The notes under the pieces: generated by a model
The model's input: the letters and a program-made list of their open reading frames with translations, nothing else
Told to the model about the DNA's origin: nothing
Databases searched by the model: none
Shown: positions 55,301 through 62,416 of the stretch, one piece after another
How positions within the stretch are numbered: position 1 is the first letter of the stretch
Layout of the letters: each line of letters opens with the position of its first letter
Translations under genes and position numbers: made by a program
Origin: Actinoalloteichus_B caeruleus
GTDB lineage: Bacteria > Actinomycetota > Actinomycetes > Mycobacteriales > Pseudonocardiaceae
Reading direction: 5' to 3' (one strand)
DNA: 64,000 nt
Assembly (NCBI RefSeq): GCF_000718005.1
Contig: NZ_JODV01000004.1

Positions 55301-55693
55301 CGCGGCCCCGCCCACGACGCCGATGGTGCCGTCGAACCGGGCCGGGTCGACGCCGGCGTCCTCCAGGGCGTGCCAGGAGCTCTCCAGGAACAGCCGCTGC
55401 TGCGGGTCCAGCAGTTGGGCCTCCCGGGGCGTGTAGCCGAAGAACCCGGCGTCGAAGAGGTCGATGTCGTCGAGCACGGACCCGGCGCGCACGTAGTCGG
55501 GGTCGGCGAGCTGGTCGGCGGGCACCCCGGCGGCGCGCAGCTCCTCGTCGGTGAACCGGGAGATGGACTCGACACCGGACCGCAGGTTCGTCCACAGTCG
55601 GCGGACGTCCGGGGCGCCGGGGAACCGGCCGGCCATCCCGACGAGGGCGATGTCCGCTCCGGTGTCGCCCGACTCGCGTGCGCTTTCGGTCAT
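46367..55693 (-). CDS. Type I PKS, two modules KS-AT-KR-ACP (PKS-B)
   Basis: A 3108-residue protein starting at ATG 55693 (GGTGAG upstream; the frame is open further up but non-coding there). Module 1: KS Cys185 (QSYCSTSLVAV), AT Ser647 (LLGYSIGEFAA) with HAFHS, suggesting malonyl-CoA, KR with TGGLGAVG near 1177, ACP Ser1479 (LGGTSLMAL). Module 2: KS Cys1713 (QTFCSTALVALH), AT with LGYSLGEYVAA near 2160 and the uncommon HAYHS, KR with TGGLGGIG near 2709, ACP Ser near 3034 (LGGNSLVGI). Both KRs keep Ser and Tyr. No DH or ER, so hydroxyls are left. A short acidic head and an Arg-rich tail (DRGQRRRAGLRAAQRRKN) replace ordinary docking domains. Confidence 0.93.
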   Translation of the reverse strand: MTESARESGDTGADIALVGMAGRFPGAPDVRRLWTNLRSGVESISRFTDEELRAAGVPADQLADPDYVRAGSVLDDIDLFDAGFFGYTPREAQLLDPQQRLFLESSWHALEDAGVDPARFDGTIGVVGGAALSTYLTHHLLGHPDLLELLGQVQVGLANDKDSLATRVAHALGLTGPAYAVQSYCSTSLVAVSLGCSTLLAGEADLVLAGGVTVSLPHRVGYLYQEAGMSSRDGSCRAFDATATGTPVGSGVGVVALRRLEDALADGDRVHAVIRGWAVNNDGSDKVGFTAPGVAGQAAVVAEALAAAGLEPADLDYLEAHGTGTPLGDAAEISAIQQVFDTEGVRLRIGSAKTNLGHLDRAAGVTGLIKTALALRHEEIPATLHLTTPNPQLARSGDRIRVVTDRQPWPRSSRPRRAGVSAFGMGGTNAHVVLEEPADTTPTAPLPARRHQVLVWSGRDAAAADESTARLATYLQGTPDLPSAAYTLQTGRAVLEHRRAAVVTSASDAADAVTTQAAQRLSTRVDATTGRTTGFLLAGVGEHYRGMVAGLHRTEPVFAEALDACRAVFARHLDGDPVEELLRDRETGGNDLARLLGRDTGPAAAADDDGDLARTEVVQPAMFAVDYALGQLVSSWGVRPRVLLGYSIGEFAAACLAGTLTLDEAASLVAVRATLISRLPRGAMAAVPLSSDELRHRYGTTGLGVDIAAENGPRFVVVSGATDAVDQLADRLARDGVPLRRLRTRHAFHSEALRPVADDLTDWARRNLSPRPPTIPYLSNVTGQLVTESQLADPGYWAQHMVSTVRFADMLGTVLAGGDDVLLELGPGQSLGAMARNHPDCEPRRWPLLVPTLPAEADPATDEAVLANAVAQLWLAGADVDWAAYHRGRGARKTTVPDYPFQRRRYWIEASPATPPGPTTRPGAAPDPAGHTPGRAAGTPPPATRTPTATGGPEILRPHWAPAPLPATPPPAPTGPVWILADDRGIGAALADRLPDHTCVLVHPGEEPDEDNGVLRPDDPADYRRLLDRTGLPAAVVHLWGVDTRTAGDATHALRLGFDSLCALATALGAAAGAPLPVTVVTDSARAVAPGDVPVAERATAFGACLVIPQEYPSLLVRAVDVRLPTEDLPALVAAEMWATGTDRFVAHRDGVRSTLDHRPAEPADTPTPWRPRADGVTLVTGGLGAVGLRLAARLGGHVVLTTRRALPAREDWPAVLDAAEDPALRARLRGLTDLAEQGASVEVATVDITDEDAMRALVTTLTHRHGRLDAVIHLAGLTDPAAFGVLAELDPAVRARHFAPKVRGTRVLERVLADVDVDRCVLFSSISTTLGGIGFAAYAAANSFLDAVAARNTGWSAINWDTWASTADALRDQDFGSSQVEHSLTEDQALTALDRVLAAPVTRTLVSAGDLAGRIRQWVDQGDDPTTPGDRFPRPDLAQQFVPPRGEVERRLTKVWEDVLAIDGVGSHDNFADLGGTSLMALQLVKRVQRVFGIALSAVSLFEAPSVRTMAALLERAGGTAEEEPADPPPAPAPDPTGAPDPIAVVGMAGRFPGAPDLGTFWANLAAGVESVTEFTEDELRASGVPEADIHSPDYVPRRPVLDDIRGFDAEFFGYSPRDASITDPQHRLFLECCWEALDDGGYGSARGRDRVGVFGGSNLSAYMARRQDAVRDGGEADLYASLIGNDKDSLASGVSYKLGLTGPSISVQTFCSTALVALHLACQSLRARECELALAGGVAIHVPDRVGHRYQPGGMESPDGHVRTFDAAAAGTLFGDGAGVVLLKRLADALADGDTVHAVIRGSAVNNDGSLKVGYTAPSVVGQARVVSDALRAARVRPEQVGYVEAHGTATELGDPIEVAALARAFGEGPPRQSCPIGSVKTNIGHLAAAAGASGLIKTVLALRNRQLPPSLHFTTPNPEIDFPASPFHVTTALTDWTPPPGGRRIAGVNSLGMGGTNVHVVVEEAPDPEPRPGTGHRRYQLVPLSGRTAESADATVDRLRDHLAAHPGLDLRDVAHTLQVGRETFEHRRALVVSATDDLAAGGTAPATPLLRRDPARDRPVAFLFAGVGEQYPGMVRELYHREPRFRATVDECAAELADLVDVDVVALLTGPRTGPDSPEASELTRTEVAHLAVFVAEYALARLFLDWGVTPAVMLGYSLGEYVAACLSGVLSTRDTLRLLVHRAALIDTLPGGAMLTVALAPDTLDRRFGPLADRGVDVCAVNGEEMTVVGGTVEAVDALTRLLDEAGEPHRRFPSAHAYHSRLLRPAHEELTRWVAENLSPRPPRIPYLSNATGAPVTADQVTDPEYWARHMVSTVRFADGLGHLLADPDLVLLELGPGRSLGAMARAHPDCDRDRGPLIVPVLPAAVDTDADDHTLMGGLARLWLSGVDLDWSAHHHGEARRVPLPSYPFQRREYWLEETPRASHPGSPAPEGAPLDISALPLLEEPDWLHTEVWRQTPPRPTPPPAARWLLLVDDPDAPLTRSLAESLRAAGGTVRFALPDDDATEPRWDGDTATLRPGDADQLRAALRHTRELDELPDRVVHLWSLPDHAADGDQAHDPAGAVDTALTRGLHTLVGLAVAFRDLGSTSWALDVVTSGVCSATGTEALRPAWATLTGPVRVVPLEYPGVTCRLVDLDPAEPPASPRLARALTAELAADPADPVVALRGGRRWLPEHDRIPPAQPDTDARTTAGQGALRERGVYLVTGGLGGIGLAMAEHLATTCQARLVLFGRTGLPPRDTWDDILADPRTGEEVRRRVAGVRRLEGTGAEVLVVTGDVSLPEDTDRAVRAALDRFGALHGVLHAAGVPGIGLMQFKTRAEMARVLAPKVAGTLALTRALRAVPDLDFLVLFSSITATTGGGPGQVDYCAANAFLDAHARDPRRATEPWRTLSVGWGEWRWNAWEAGLAGYDSALQDYFRANRARLGIDFDAGWRSLLRALATDQPHAVVNTQDFTTLVRASSQFTVDAVNGPRPTDQPSPRHPRPDLVTPYVAPTGDVETAVAEVWAEALGLDRVGAQDGFFDLGGNSLVGIKVLADIRRRLDVDDLAPHVLYQAPTVGALAQLIAPDQAPPTPAVTEPGGDRGQRRRAGLRAAQRRKNA

Positions 55694-55808
55694 GGATGAC
55701 TCACCTATCGTGATCTCGTCACCGGAACGCCTGATCTCGGCAGAGGCTAGGTCTGGCTCCTGACCTGCCCCAATGTGGCGCGTCCACCGGGTGCCCATCT
55801 CGAAGTAA
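55694..55808 (-). other. 115-base gap between PKS-C and PKS-B
   Basis: The only gap of more than about 30 bases in the PKS/fkb operon. It holds the ribosome site of PKS-B (GGTGAG). I see no certain promoter; the gap coincides with the boundary between the two PKS styles. Confidence 0.4.
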
Positions 55809-58800
55809 CTACCGGCGGCGACGGGCGGCCACCGCCCGGCGGCGTTCGCCTCGGCGCGCCGCCCGGGTGGTGCCCGGTTCGGGGGTGTGGTCGTCGGGGT
55901 CGCGCACGAGTTCGGCGAACCGGGCGACGGTGGGGCGCTCGAACAGGTTCGCGGGGGCGAACTCGATGCCGAAGTGGCTGGAGAGGTGGGCCACCACGGA
56001 CAGCCCGACCAGGGAGGTGCCGCCGAGTTCGAAGAAGGGGTCGTGGACGCCGACGCGGTCCACGCCCAGCTGGTCCTGCCAGACCTCGGCGATGTGCCGT
56101 TCGGTGTCGTCCCGGGGCGCCAGGTAGGGGGTGCGCAGCGGGGGCCGGGGGCGGCGGCGCTCCGCTGGCACGCCGCCGGCGGCGGCCTCGACCTCGGGGC
56201 CGGTGCCGGTGGCCTGGGCGGTGAGGCCGTCGAGGGTGTCGCCGAGCGCGTAGACGTGCGGGGGGCCGGCGGCGACCACCCGGGTGAGGGCGTCGAGGCC
56301 GGCGGCGTCGCTGATGCCGGACCGCGCGCGGTAGCGCAGCATCCTGGCGCGGAGTTCGGGGGCGTCGGCCAGCGCCTCGGTCTGCCACCGGTCGCGTCGC
56401 CACGGTCCCCAGGCGACGGAGACGACGCGGTCGGCGATCGCCCCGGTGCCGTCGTGGGCGAGCGCGAAGGCGTCGAGGAACGCGTTGGCGGCGGCGTAGT
56501 CGGTCTCGCCGAAGCCGCCGACGGCGGTGACGGCCGAGGAGAACAGGGCCAGCAGGGGGACGGGGCGGCGGCGCAGCGCCTCGGCCAGGGCGAGGGTGCC
56601 GGCGATCTTGGGGGCGAGGACGGCGTCGGCCCGCTCCCGGGTGCGGTGCTGGAGGAGGCCGCCGCCGGCGACACCGGCGAGGTGCAGGACGCCGTCGAGG
56701 GGGCCGAGGCGCTCGTGGGCCTCCTCCAACGCGGCCGAGACCGCGTCGGGGTCGGTGACGTCGGCGGTGAACGGGTGCGCCTCGACGCCGGCGGCCCGCA
56801 GGGCGCGGAGCTCGCCGATCACCCTCGCGTCCTCGCCCCTCGGGTGCTCGGCCAGCACGGTGTCCCACCGGTCGGTCGGGGGCAGGGTGCGGCGGTGCAG
56901 CAGGGCCAGGCGCGGGCGCAGCGGGGCGAGCTGGGCGGCGAGGGCGAGGGCGAGTTCACCGGTCCCGCCGGTGATCGCGTAGGTGCCGCCCTCCCGCCAC
57001 ACCCGCCGGGTGGGGACGGCGGGCAGGGTGAGGGGGTCCAGCACCGCGCGCCACCGCCGGCCGCGCCGCCAGGCGTGCGCGGTGTCGGGTGGGGCGGGTG
57101 CGGCCAGCGCGGACAGTTCGATGTGGACGTGGCGAGCGTGGTCGGTGGCGTCCGGGTCGAGGTCGACGCAGGAGACGCGGGCCGAGGGGTACTCGCGTCG
57201 GATGCTTCGGCTGAGCCCGGCGGGCAGGGCGCGGAGGGGGTCGAGGGTCTCCCCGCCGAGGACGTCGGCGGCGCCGGTGCTGGCGACGAGCAGGTGCAGC
57301 GGTCGGGTGGGGGCGACGGCGGAGGCGGCCTGGACGAGGGCGACGAGGCTGTGCGGGCCGTCCCGCAGGGCCGTGGGGGTGTCGGGGGCGGGGCGCAGGC
57401 CGAGGGCGTGCACGACCCGCAGTGGACCGGTTCCGGTGTCCACCTCGGACAGCAGCTGGCGGAGGTGGTCGGCCTCGCCAGGGTCGAGCTCGTGCGGCGG
57501 GTGCCCGTCGAGGCGGAGGACCTGCCCGGGGCGCACGGCGACCGGGGTGTGGCCGGTGGCGCGGAGCCCGTCGGCGAGGGCGTCGTCGTGGGCGAGGACG
57601 AGCACGGTGCCGGGTTCGGCCGGTGCCAGGGCGCGCGGGGACTCGTCGCGGTGCCAGGTGGGTCCGTGGAAAGTGATCCCGGGAGCGGGGGCACCTGGTC
57701 GGGTGTCGGCGTGGCCGGTGGTCTCCGGCCAGTGGCGGACCCGGTGGAAGCGGTAGGTCGGCAACCGCAGGGTGCGGGCACCGGGGCGGCTCAGTGGCGT
57801 CAGGTCGACGCCGATCCCCCGTTCCCAGAGCCGGCCGACGAGGTCGAGCCAGCCGCGTTCGTCAGAGGCGTCGGGCAGGGGGAACTCCCCGGTTCCCGTC
57901 GTGGACAGGACGACCTCGGGGTCGGGGTCGGAGGCGTCCTGGCCCAGGCCCCAGGCGGCCAGCCGCTCGGCGAGTTCCGGGCGGGCGTCGTCGGTGGCCT
58001 CGACGGCGTGCGGGGTGTCGCCGGTGGTGGGCGTGGTGGTGCGGGTGGCCGCGGCGCGCAGGGCGGTGACCGCCTCGGTGGGTTCGGAGGCGACGACGGC
58101 GAGGCGGTGGGCGAGGGCGGCCCGGCCGGCGGCCAGGGTGTGGGCCACGTCGGAGAGCCGGAGTTCGGGGTGGGCGTCGAGGTGGTCGGCGAGGGCGACG
58201 GCGTTGTCCCGCGCCGCCTGGTGGGTGGCTCCGGACACGGTGAGCAGGTGGGGGCCGGGGTGCCCGGTGTCCTGGTGGTGGTGGGTGGGGTCGGGCGCGG
58301 CCTCCAGGACCAGGTGGGCGTTGGTGCCGGACCAGCCGAAGGAGCTGATGCCGGCCCTCGGCGGCTGGCCGGGCGCCCCCGGGAGGGGGTGGGGGCCGGT
58401 GGCGGGGCGCACCGGCCCGTCGAGGTCGACCTGGTCGCTGGGGGTGGTGAGGTGCTGGTTCGGGGGGAGCCGCCGGGCCCGCAGGGCCAGGACCGCCTTC
58501 ACCAGGCCCGCCATGCCCGCCGCGACGAGCAGGTGGCCGACGTTGCTCTTGGCGGCTCCGACCAGCAGCGGCCGGTCGTCGTCCCGGCGGGAGAACACCT
58601 CGCGCAGGACGCCGAACTCGATGGCGTCGCCGAGGGCGGTGCCCGAACCGTGCGCCTCGACGAAGTCCAGGTCCCCGGGGCGGAGCCCGGCGTCGGCGAG
58701 GGCGTCGGTGATAGCCGCCCGCTGGGCCGCGCCGCTGGGCGCGGTGAGACCGTTGGTGTGCCCGTCGGAGTTGGTGGCCGTGCCGCGCAGCACCGCGTGC

Positions 58801-61800
58801 GGTGGGGCGTCCTCGGGGCGCACGTCCCGGGACCGGCGCAACACCACCGCCGCGCCGCCCTCGCCGATGACGTAGCCGTCGGCGGCGGCGTCGAAGACCT
58901 TGCAGTGCGCGTCCTCGGCGAGCATGTGGGACTTGCAGGCCTGCACGAACACCTCGGGGCTGAGGGTGGCCGAACTGGCGGCGACGATGGCGGTGTCGCA
59001 CTCGCCCGCCCGCAGGCTGCGCACCGCGAGGTGCACGGCGACCAGGGACGAGGAGCAGGCGGTGTCGACGGTGAGGCAGGGGCCGCGCAGGTCGAGGTGG
59101 TAGGCGATGCGGCCGGCGGCGGCGCTGGCGGAGGTGCCCAGGGCGAAGAGGGGGTCGTCGGCGAGGGATCGGCCCTCCGCCTCGGCCTGCCGTGCCTGGT
59201 ACTGCTGCGAGTCGGTCATGCCGAGGAACACGCCGGTGCGACTGCCGCGCACCCGGTCGGCGGACAGCCCGGCGTCCTCCAGGGCCGACCACACCAGTTC
59301 CAGCACCATCCGGTGCTGCGGGTCGAGCCGTACCGCCTCGCGGGCCGTGTAACCGAACAGGGTGGCGTCCCAGTCGGCGATGTCGGGCAGGTAGGCGGCG
59401 CGCTGGGTGTAGGCGCGGCCGGGGGCGGCGCGGTCGGGGTCGTGGTAGGCGGCGGCGTCCCACCGGCCGGCGGGTACGTCGGTGACGGGGTCGGTGCCCT
59501 CGACGAGGAGCCGCCAGTAGGCGTCGGGGCTGTCGGAACCGCCGGGGAATCGGCAGGCCATGCCGACGAGGGCGACGGTGTCCCCGGTCGCCGGTGCGGC
59601 CTCGGGCCGTCGGGGTGGGCGTGGCTCGGCGACGTCCTCGTGGAACAGCGCGGCGAGCAGGTGCCGGGCCAGGTCACGGGGGGTGGGGTGGTCGAAGGCG
59701 GCGGACACGGCCAGGGACACCCCGGTCTCGGCGGCGAGGGCGTCGCGGATGCGGACGGCGGCCAGCGAGCCGACCCCGAGGTCGGTGAACGACCGGCGGG
59801 CGGGGACCGTGCCCCCGGCGGGCTGGTCCAGGGCGTCGGCGACGGTCCGGGTGACCAACCGCACCAGGTGGCGTTCCCGGGTGGCCGAGGGGAGGGCGGC
59901 GAGCCGGTCGCGGGTGGCGGCGCGGCGCGCCGCCCGCTCCGGGGAGTCGTCCCCGCCGGCTCCGGAGGTGGCGTCCGCGCCCGGTGGCGCGGCGGGACGG
60001 CCGGTGGGGTCGGTCGTCCCGGCGGTCGCCGCCGGCTCCAGGCCGCCACCGAGCCAGTAGTGGCGGCGTTGGAAGGCGTAGGTGGGCAGGTCGACGGGGT
60101 GGCGGGCCGGGAGGACCCGCCGCCAGTCGACGGTGCGGCCCAGGGTGTGCAGCCGGGCCAGCGCGGCCAGCGGACCGTCCTCGACGGACACGACGATGTC
60201 AGGGCCTGGGGAGGTGGCCGGGGGGCTGGTGCCGAGGACGAGGTGGACGGTGGTGCCCTCCCCGGCCAGCGCGGCCAGCTCCACCGCCCCGGCGGTGCCG
60301 GTCGACGGGCCCGGCCGGTCGGACCAGTAGGCGGGGTCGAGCCAGTTCCGGGTGAACACCGGCCGCTCGGCCACCGCCGGCAGGTCGGGTTCGTGGAAGG
60401 TCACCGCGTCGAGGACGGCGCGGTGCTGGTCGGGGGTGGCGGTCAGCACGCGGAGGGCGTCGGCCCTGGACCACAACCCGGCGGCGACCGCCGCCGCGTA
60501 CTCGTCGGCGCCGGCGCCGGCGACCACCTCGGGGGTGATGCCGGCGGAGACGACCAGGTCGAACAGGGCGATCTGGTGGGCGATCCGCTCCCCCGCCGGG
60601 CGCAGCTCCTCGTAGCTGGCGGCGAACACCGGGAACCGGGCGGCGAGGTCCTCGGCCTGGCCGGGTGGGAGTTCCCCGGTGAACACGACGGCGACCGCCG
60701 GGTCCTCGACCTCCTGCGTTCCGACGAGCAGGGCGGCGCCGGCTGGGGCGGCCGTGCCCTCGGCGGCGAGGACGTCGAGTCCGGCGCGGAGGCTGGCGAG
60801 GTCGTCGCCGAGGACGACGGCCCGGGTCTCCAGCGCGGCCCGACCGGTGCCCAACGTCCACGCCACCGCGTGCGGGTCGACGTCGGCGGCGGTGTCGAGG
60901 GCGTCCCGCAGCCGCGCGGCCTGCGCGCGCACTCCGTCGGGGGTGCGGGCGGACACCGGCCACACCGTGGTGGTCGGGGCGGTGGTGGCGGTGGGGGGCG
61001 TGGGGGCTCCGGGTGCCTGTTCGAGGATCAGGTGCACGTTGGTGCCGCTGAAGCTGAAGGAGGACACCGCTCCGCGCCGGGGGCGGTCCCGGGCTGGCCA
61101 CGGTGTCGGCTCGGTGAGCAGGCGCAGCGCCCCGGTGCGCCAGTCGACGCGGGTGGTGGGCCGCTCGGTGTGCCGGGTGCGGGGCAGGGTTCCCTCCCTC
61201 AGTGCCATGACCATCGAGAGCAGGCCCGCCATGCCCGAGGCGGCCTGGGTGTGGCCCAGCACCGACTTGACCGAGCCCACGTGCAGCGGGTCGTCCCGGT
61301 CCCGCCCGTAGGTGGCCTGGAGGGCGTGGGCCTCGATGGTGTCCCCCAGCGGGGTGCCGGTGCCGTGCGCCTCGACGGCGTCGACGGCGGTCCCGGGTAG
61401 TCGGGCGTCGTCGAGCGCGGCCTGGATGACGCGGCGCTGCGCCGGGCCGTGCGGGGCGGTGAGCCCGTTGGACGCGCCGTCGGAGTTGACGGCGGAGCCC
61501 CGCAGGACGGCGAGGACCGGCCGGCCCTGGGCGAGGGCGTCGGACAGCCGTTGCACGAGGACCATGCCGGCTCCCTCGCCCCAGCCGATGCCGGTGGCGT
61601 CCTCGGCGAAGGGCCGGCAGACGCCGTCGGGCGCGGAGCCGCGCAACGTGCCGAACTCGACGAGCATGTCGGGTTGGCCGAGGATGGCGGCGCCGCCGGC
61701 CAGCGCCAGCGAGCACTCCCCGGCCCGCAGCGCCCGCACCGCCAGGTGCAGGGCGAGCAGCGCCGACGAGCAGGCGGTGTCGACGGTGGCGGTGGGGCCC

Positions 61801-62384
61801 TCCAGCCCGAGGGTGTAGGCGATGCGGCCGGAGGCGATGCTGGTGGTGCGGCCGGTCATGACGTGCCCGGCGACGTCGGCGGCCTCCGGCGCGCCCCTCC
61901 CGTACTCCTGGGCGACGACTCCCAGGTAGACGCCGGTGTCGCCGCCCCGCAGGGACGTGGGGGCGATGCCGGCGCGTTCGGCGCTCTCCCAGGCCAGTTC
62001 CAGCAGGACCCGTTGTTGCGGGTCCATCGCCAGCGCCTCCCGTTCGCCGATGTCGAACGGGTCCGGGTCGAACCAGCCGGCGTCGCGCAGGAAGCTCCCG
62101 TTCCGGGCGTAGGTGGTGCGCGGGTTGGTGGGGTCGTCGTCGAACAGGTCGTCGAGCCGCCAGCCCCGATCGGTGGGGAACGGACCGACCGGGTCGGGCC
62201 CGTCGGCGAGCAGCCGCCACAGCGCCTCGGGGGTGTCGGCCCCGCCGGGGAACCGGCAGGCCATGCCGACGACCGCGATCGGCTCGTGGGCCCTGTCCTC
62301 CAGTTCCGCCAGCTGGCGGCGCGCGTGGCGCAGGTCCACCGTCGCGCGCTTGAGGTAGTCCAGGTACTTCTCTTCGCTGGCCAC
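55809..62384 (-). CDS. Type I PKS, KS-inactive AT-ACP and KS-KR-ACP (PKS-C)
   Basis: A 2191-residue protein. Residues 1-33 are a coiled-coil docking domain (EEKYLDYLKRATVDLRHARRQ). Module 1: KS Cys205 (DTACSSALLALH) with HGTGT, then an AT-sized region in which the GHSxGE nucleophile motif is replaced by AGAGADEY near residue 620 and the rest is shrunken, then ACP Ser873 (LGVGSLAAV); no reductase. Module 2: KS Cys1110 (DTACSSSLVAVH), no AT, only the post-AT linker LWERGIGVDLTPL...TLRLPTYRF, KR with TGGTGELA near 1800 and Ser/Tyr intact, ACP Ser2124 (LGGTSLVGL). Ends in an Arg-rich tail. Neither module can load its own extender, so malonyl or another unit must come from elsewhere. Confidence 0.93.
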   Translation of the reverse strand: MASEEKYLDYLKRATVDLRHARRQLAELEDRAHEPIAVVGMACRFPGGADTPEALWRLLADGPDPVGPFPTDRGWRLDDLFDDDPTNPRTTYARNGSFLRDAGWFDPDPFDIGEREALAMDPQQRVLLELAWESAERAGIAPTSLRGGDTGVYLGVVAQEYGRGAPEAADVAGHVMTGRTTSIASGRIAYTLGLEGPTATVDTACSSALLALHLAVRALRAGECSLALAGGAAILGQPDMLVEFGTLRGSAPDGVCRPFAEDATGIGWGEGAGMVLVQRLSDALAQGRPVLAVLRGSAVNSDGASNGLTAPHGPAQRRVIQAALDDARLPGTAVDAVEAHGTGTPLGDTIEAHALQATYGRDRDDPLHVGSVKSVLGHTQAASGMAGLLSMVMALREGTLPRTRHTERPTTRVDWRTGALRLLTEPTPWPARDRPRRGAVSSFSFSGTNVHLILEQAPGAPTPPTATTAPTTTVWPVSARTPDGVRAQAARLRDALDTAADVDPHAVAWTLGTGRAALETRAVVLGDDLASLRAGLDVLAAEGTAAPAGAALLVGTQEVEDPAVAVVFTGELPPGQAEDLAARFPVFAASYEELRPAGERIAHQIALFDLVVSAGITPEVVAGAGADEYAAAVAAGLWSRADALRVLTATPDQHRAVLDAVTFHEPDLPAVAERPVFTRNWLDPAYWSDRPGPSTGTAGAVELAALAGEGTTVHLVLGTSPPATSPGPDIVVSVEDGPLAALARLHTLGRTVDWRRVLPARHPVDLPTYAFQRRHYWLGGGLEPAATAGTTDPTGRPAAPPGADATSGAGGDDSPERAARRAATRDRLAALPSATRERHLVRLVTRTVADALDQPAGGTVPARRSFTDLGVGSLAAVRIRDALAAETGVSLAVSAAFDHPTPRDLARHLLAALFHEDVAEPRPPRRPEAAPATGDTVALVGMACRFPGGSDSPDAYWRLLVEGTDPVTDVPAGRWDAAAYHDPDRAAPGRAYTQRAAYLPDIADWDATLFGYTAREAVRLDPQHRMVLELVWSALEDAGLSADRVRGSRTGVFLGMTDSQQYQARQAEAEGRSLADDPLFALGTSASAAAGRIAYHLDLRGPCLTVDTACSSSLVAVHLAVRSLRAGECDTAIVAASSATLSPEVFVQACKSHMLAEDAHCKVFDAAADGYVIGEGGAAVVLRRSRDVRPEDAPPHAVLRGTATNSDGHTNGLTAPSGAAQRAAITDALADAGLRPGDLDFVEAHGSGTALGDAIEFGVLREVFSRRDDDRPLLVGAAKSNVGHLLVAAGMAGLVKAVLALRARRLPPNQHLTTPSDQVDLDGPVRPATGPHPLPGAPGQPPRAGISSFGWSGTNAHLVLEAAPDPTHHHQDTGHPGPHLLTVSGATHQAARDNAVALADHLDAHPELRLSDVAHTLAAGRAALAHRLAVVASEPTEAVTALRAAATRTTTPTTGDTPHAVEATDDARPELAERLAAWGLGQDASDPDPEVVLSTTGTGEFPLPDASDERGWLDLVGRLWERGIGVDLTPLSRPGARTLRLPTYRFHRVRHWPETTGHADTRPGAPAPGITFHGPTWHRDESPRALAPAEPGTVLVLAHDDALADGLRATGHTPVAVRPGQVLRLDGHPPHELDPGEADHLRQLLSEVDTGTGPLRVVHALGLRPAPDTPTALRDGPHSLVALVQAASAVAPTRPLHLLVASTGAADVLGGETLDPLRALPAGLSRSIRREYPSARVSCVDLDPDATDHARHVHIELSALAAPAPPDTAHAWRRGRRWRAVLDPLTLPAVPTRRVWREGGTYAITGGTGELALALAAQLAPLRPRLALLHRRTLPPTDRWDTVLAEHPRGEDARVIGELRALRAAGVEAHPFTADVTDPDAVSAALEEAHERLGPLDGVLHLAGVAGGGLLQHRTRERADAVLAPKIAGTLALAEALRRRPVPLLALFSSAVTAVGGFGETDYAAANAFLDAFALAHDGTGAIADRVVSVAWGPWRRDRWQTEALADAPELRARMLRYRARSGISDAAGLDALTRVVAAGPPHVYALGDTLDGLTAQATGTGPEVEAAAGGVPAERRRPRPPLRTPYLAPRDDTERHIAEVWQDQLGVDRVGVHDPFFELGGTSLVGLSVVAHLSSHFGIEFAPANLFERPTVARFAELVRDPDDHTPEPGTTRAARRGERRRAVAARRRR

Positions 62385-62416
62385 GGGGGTTCTCCTTGCG
62401 GGCGGGGACGGGCGGC

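Noticed and set aside
55694..56674. N-terminal extension of PKS-B by over 300 residues
   Set aside because: The frame is open upstream of 55693, but it overlaps the end of PKS-C in another frame and has proline/arginine-rich low-complexity sequence; the KS begins 16 residues after the ATG at 55693, which has a ribosome site.
55887..61400. A rightward open frame of over 1800 codons opposite PKS-C
   Set aside because: Antisense shadow caused by extreme GC bias; glycine/valine-rich translation without domains, while the opposite strand has full PKS domains. The same applies to long rightward frames opposite PKS-A, PKS-B, the valine operon and the cas genes.
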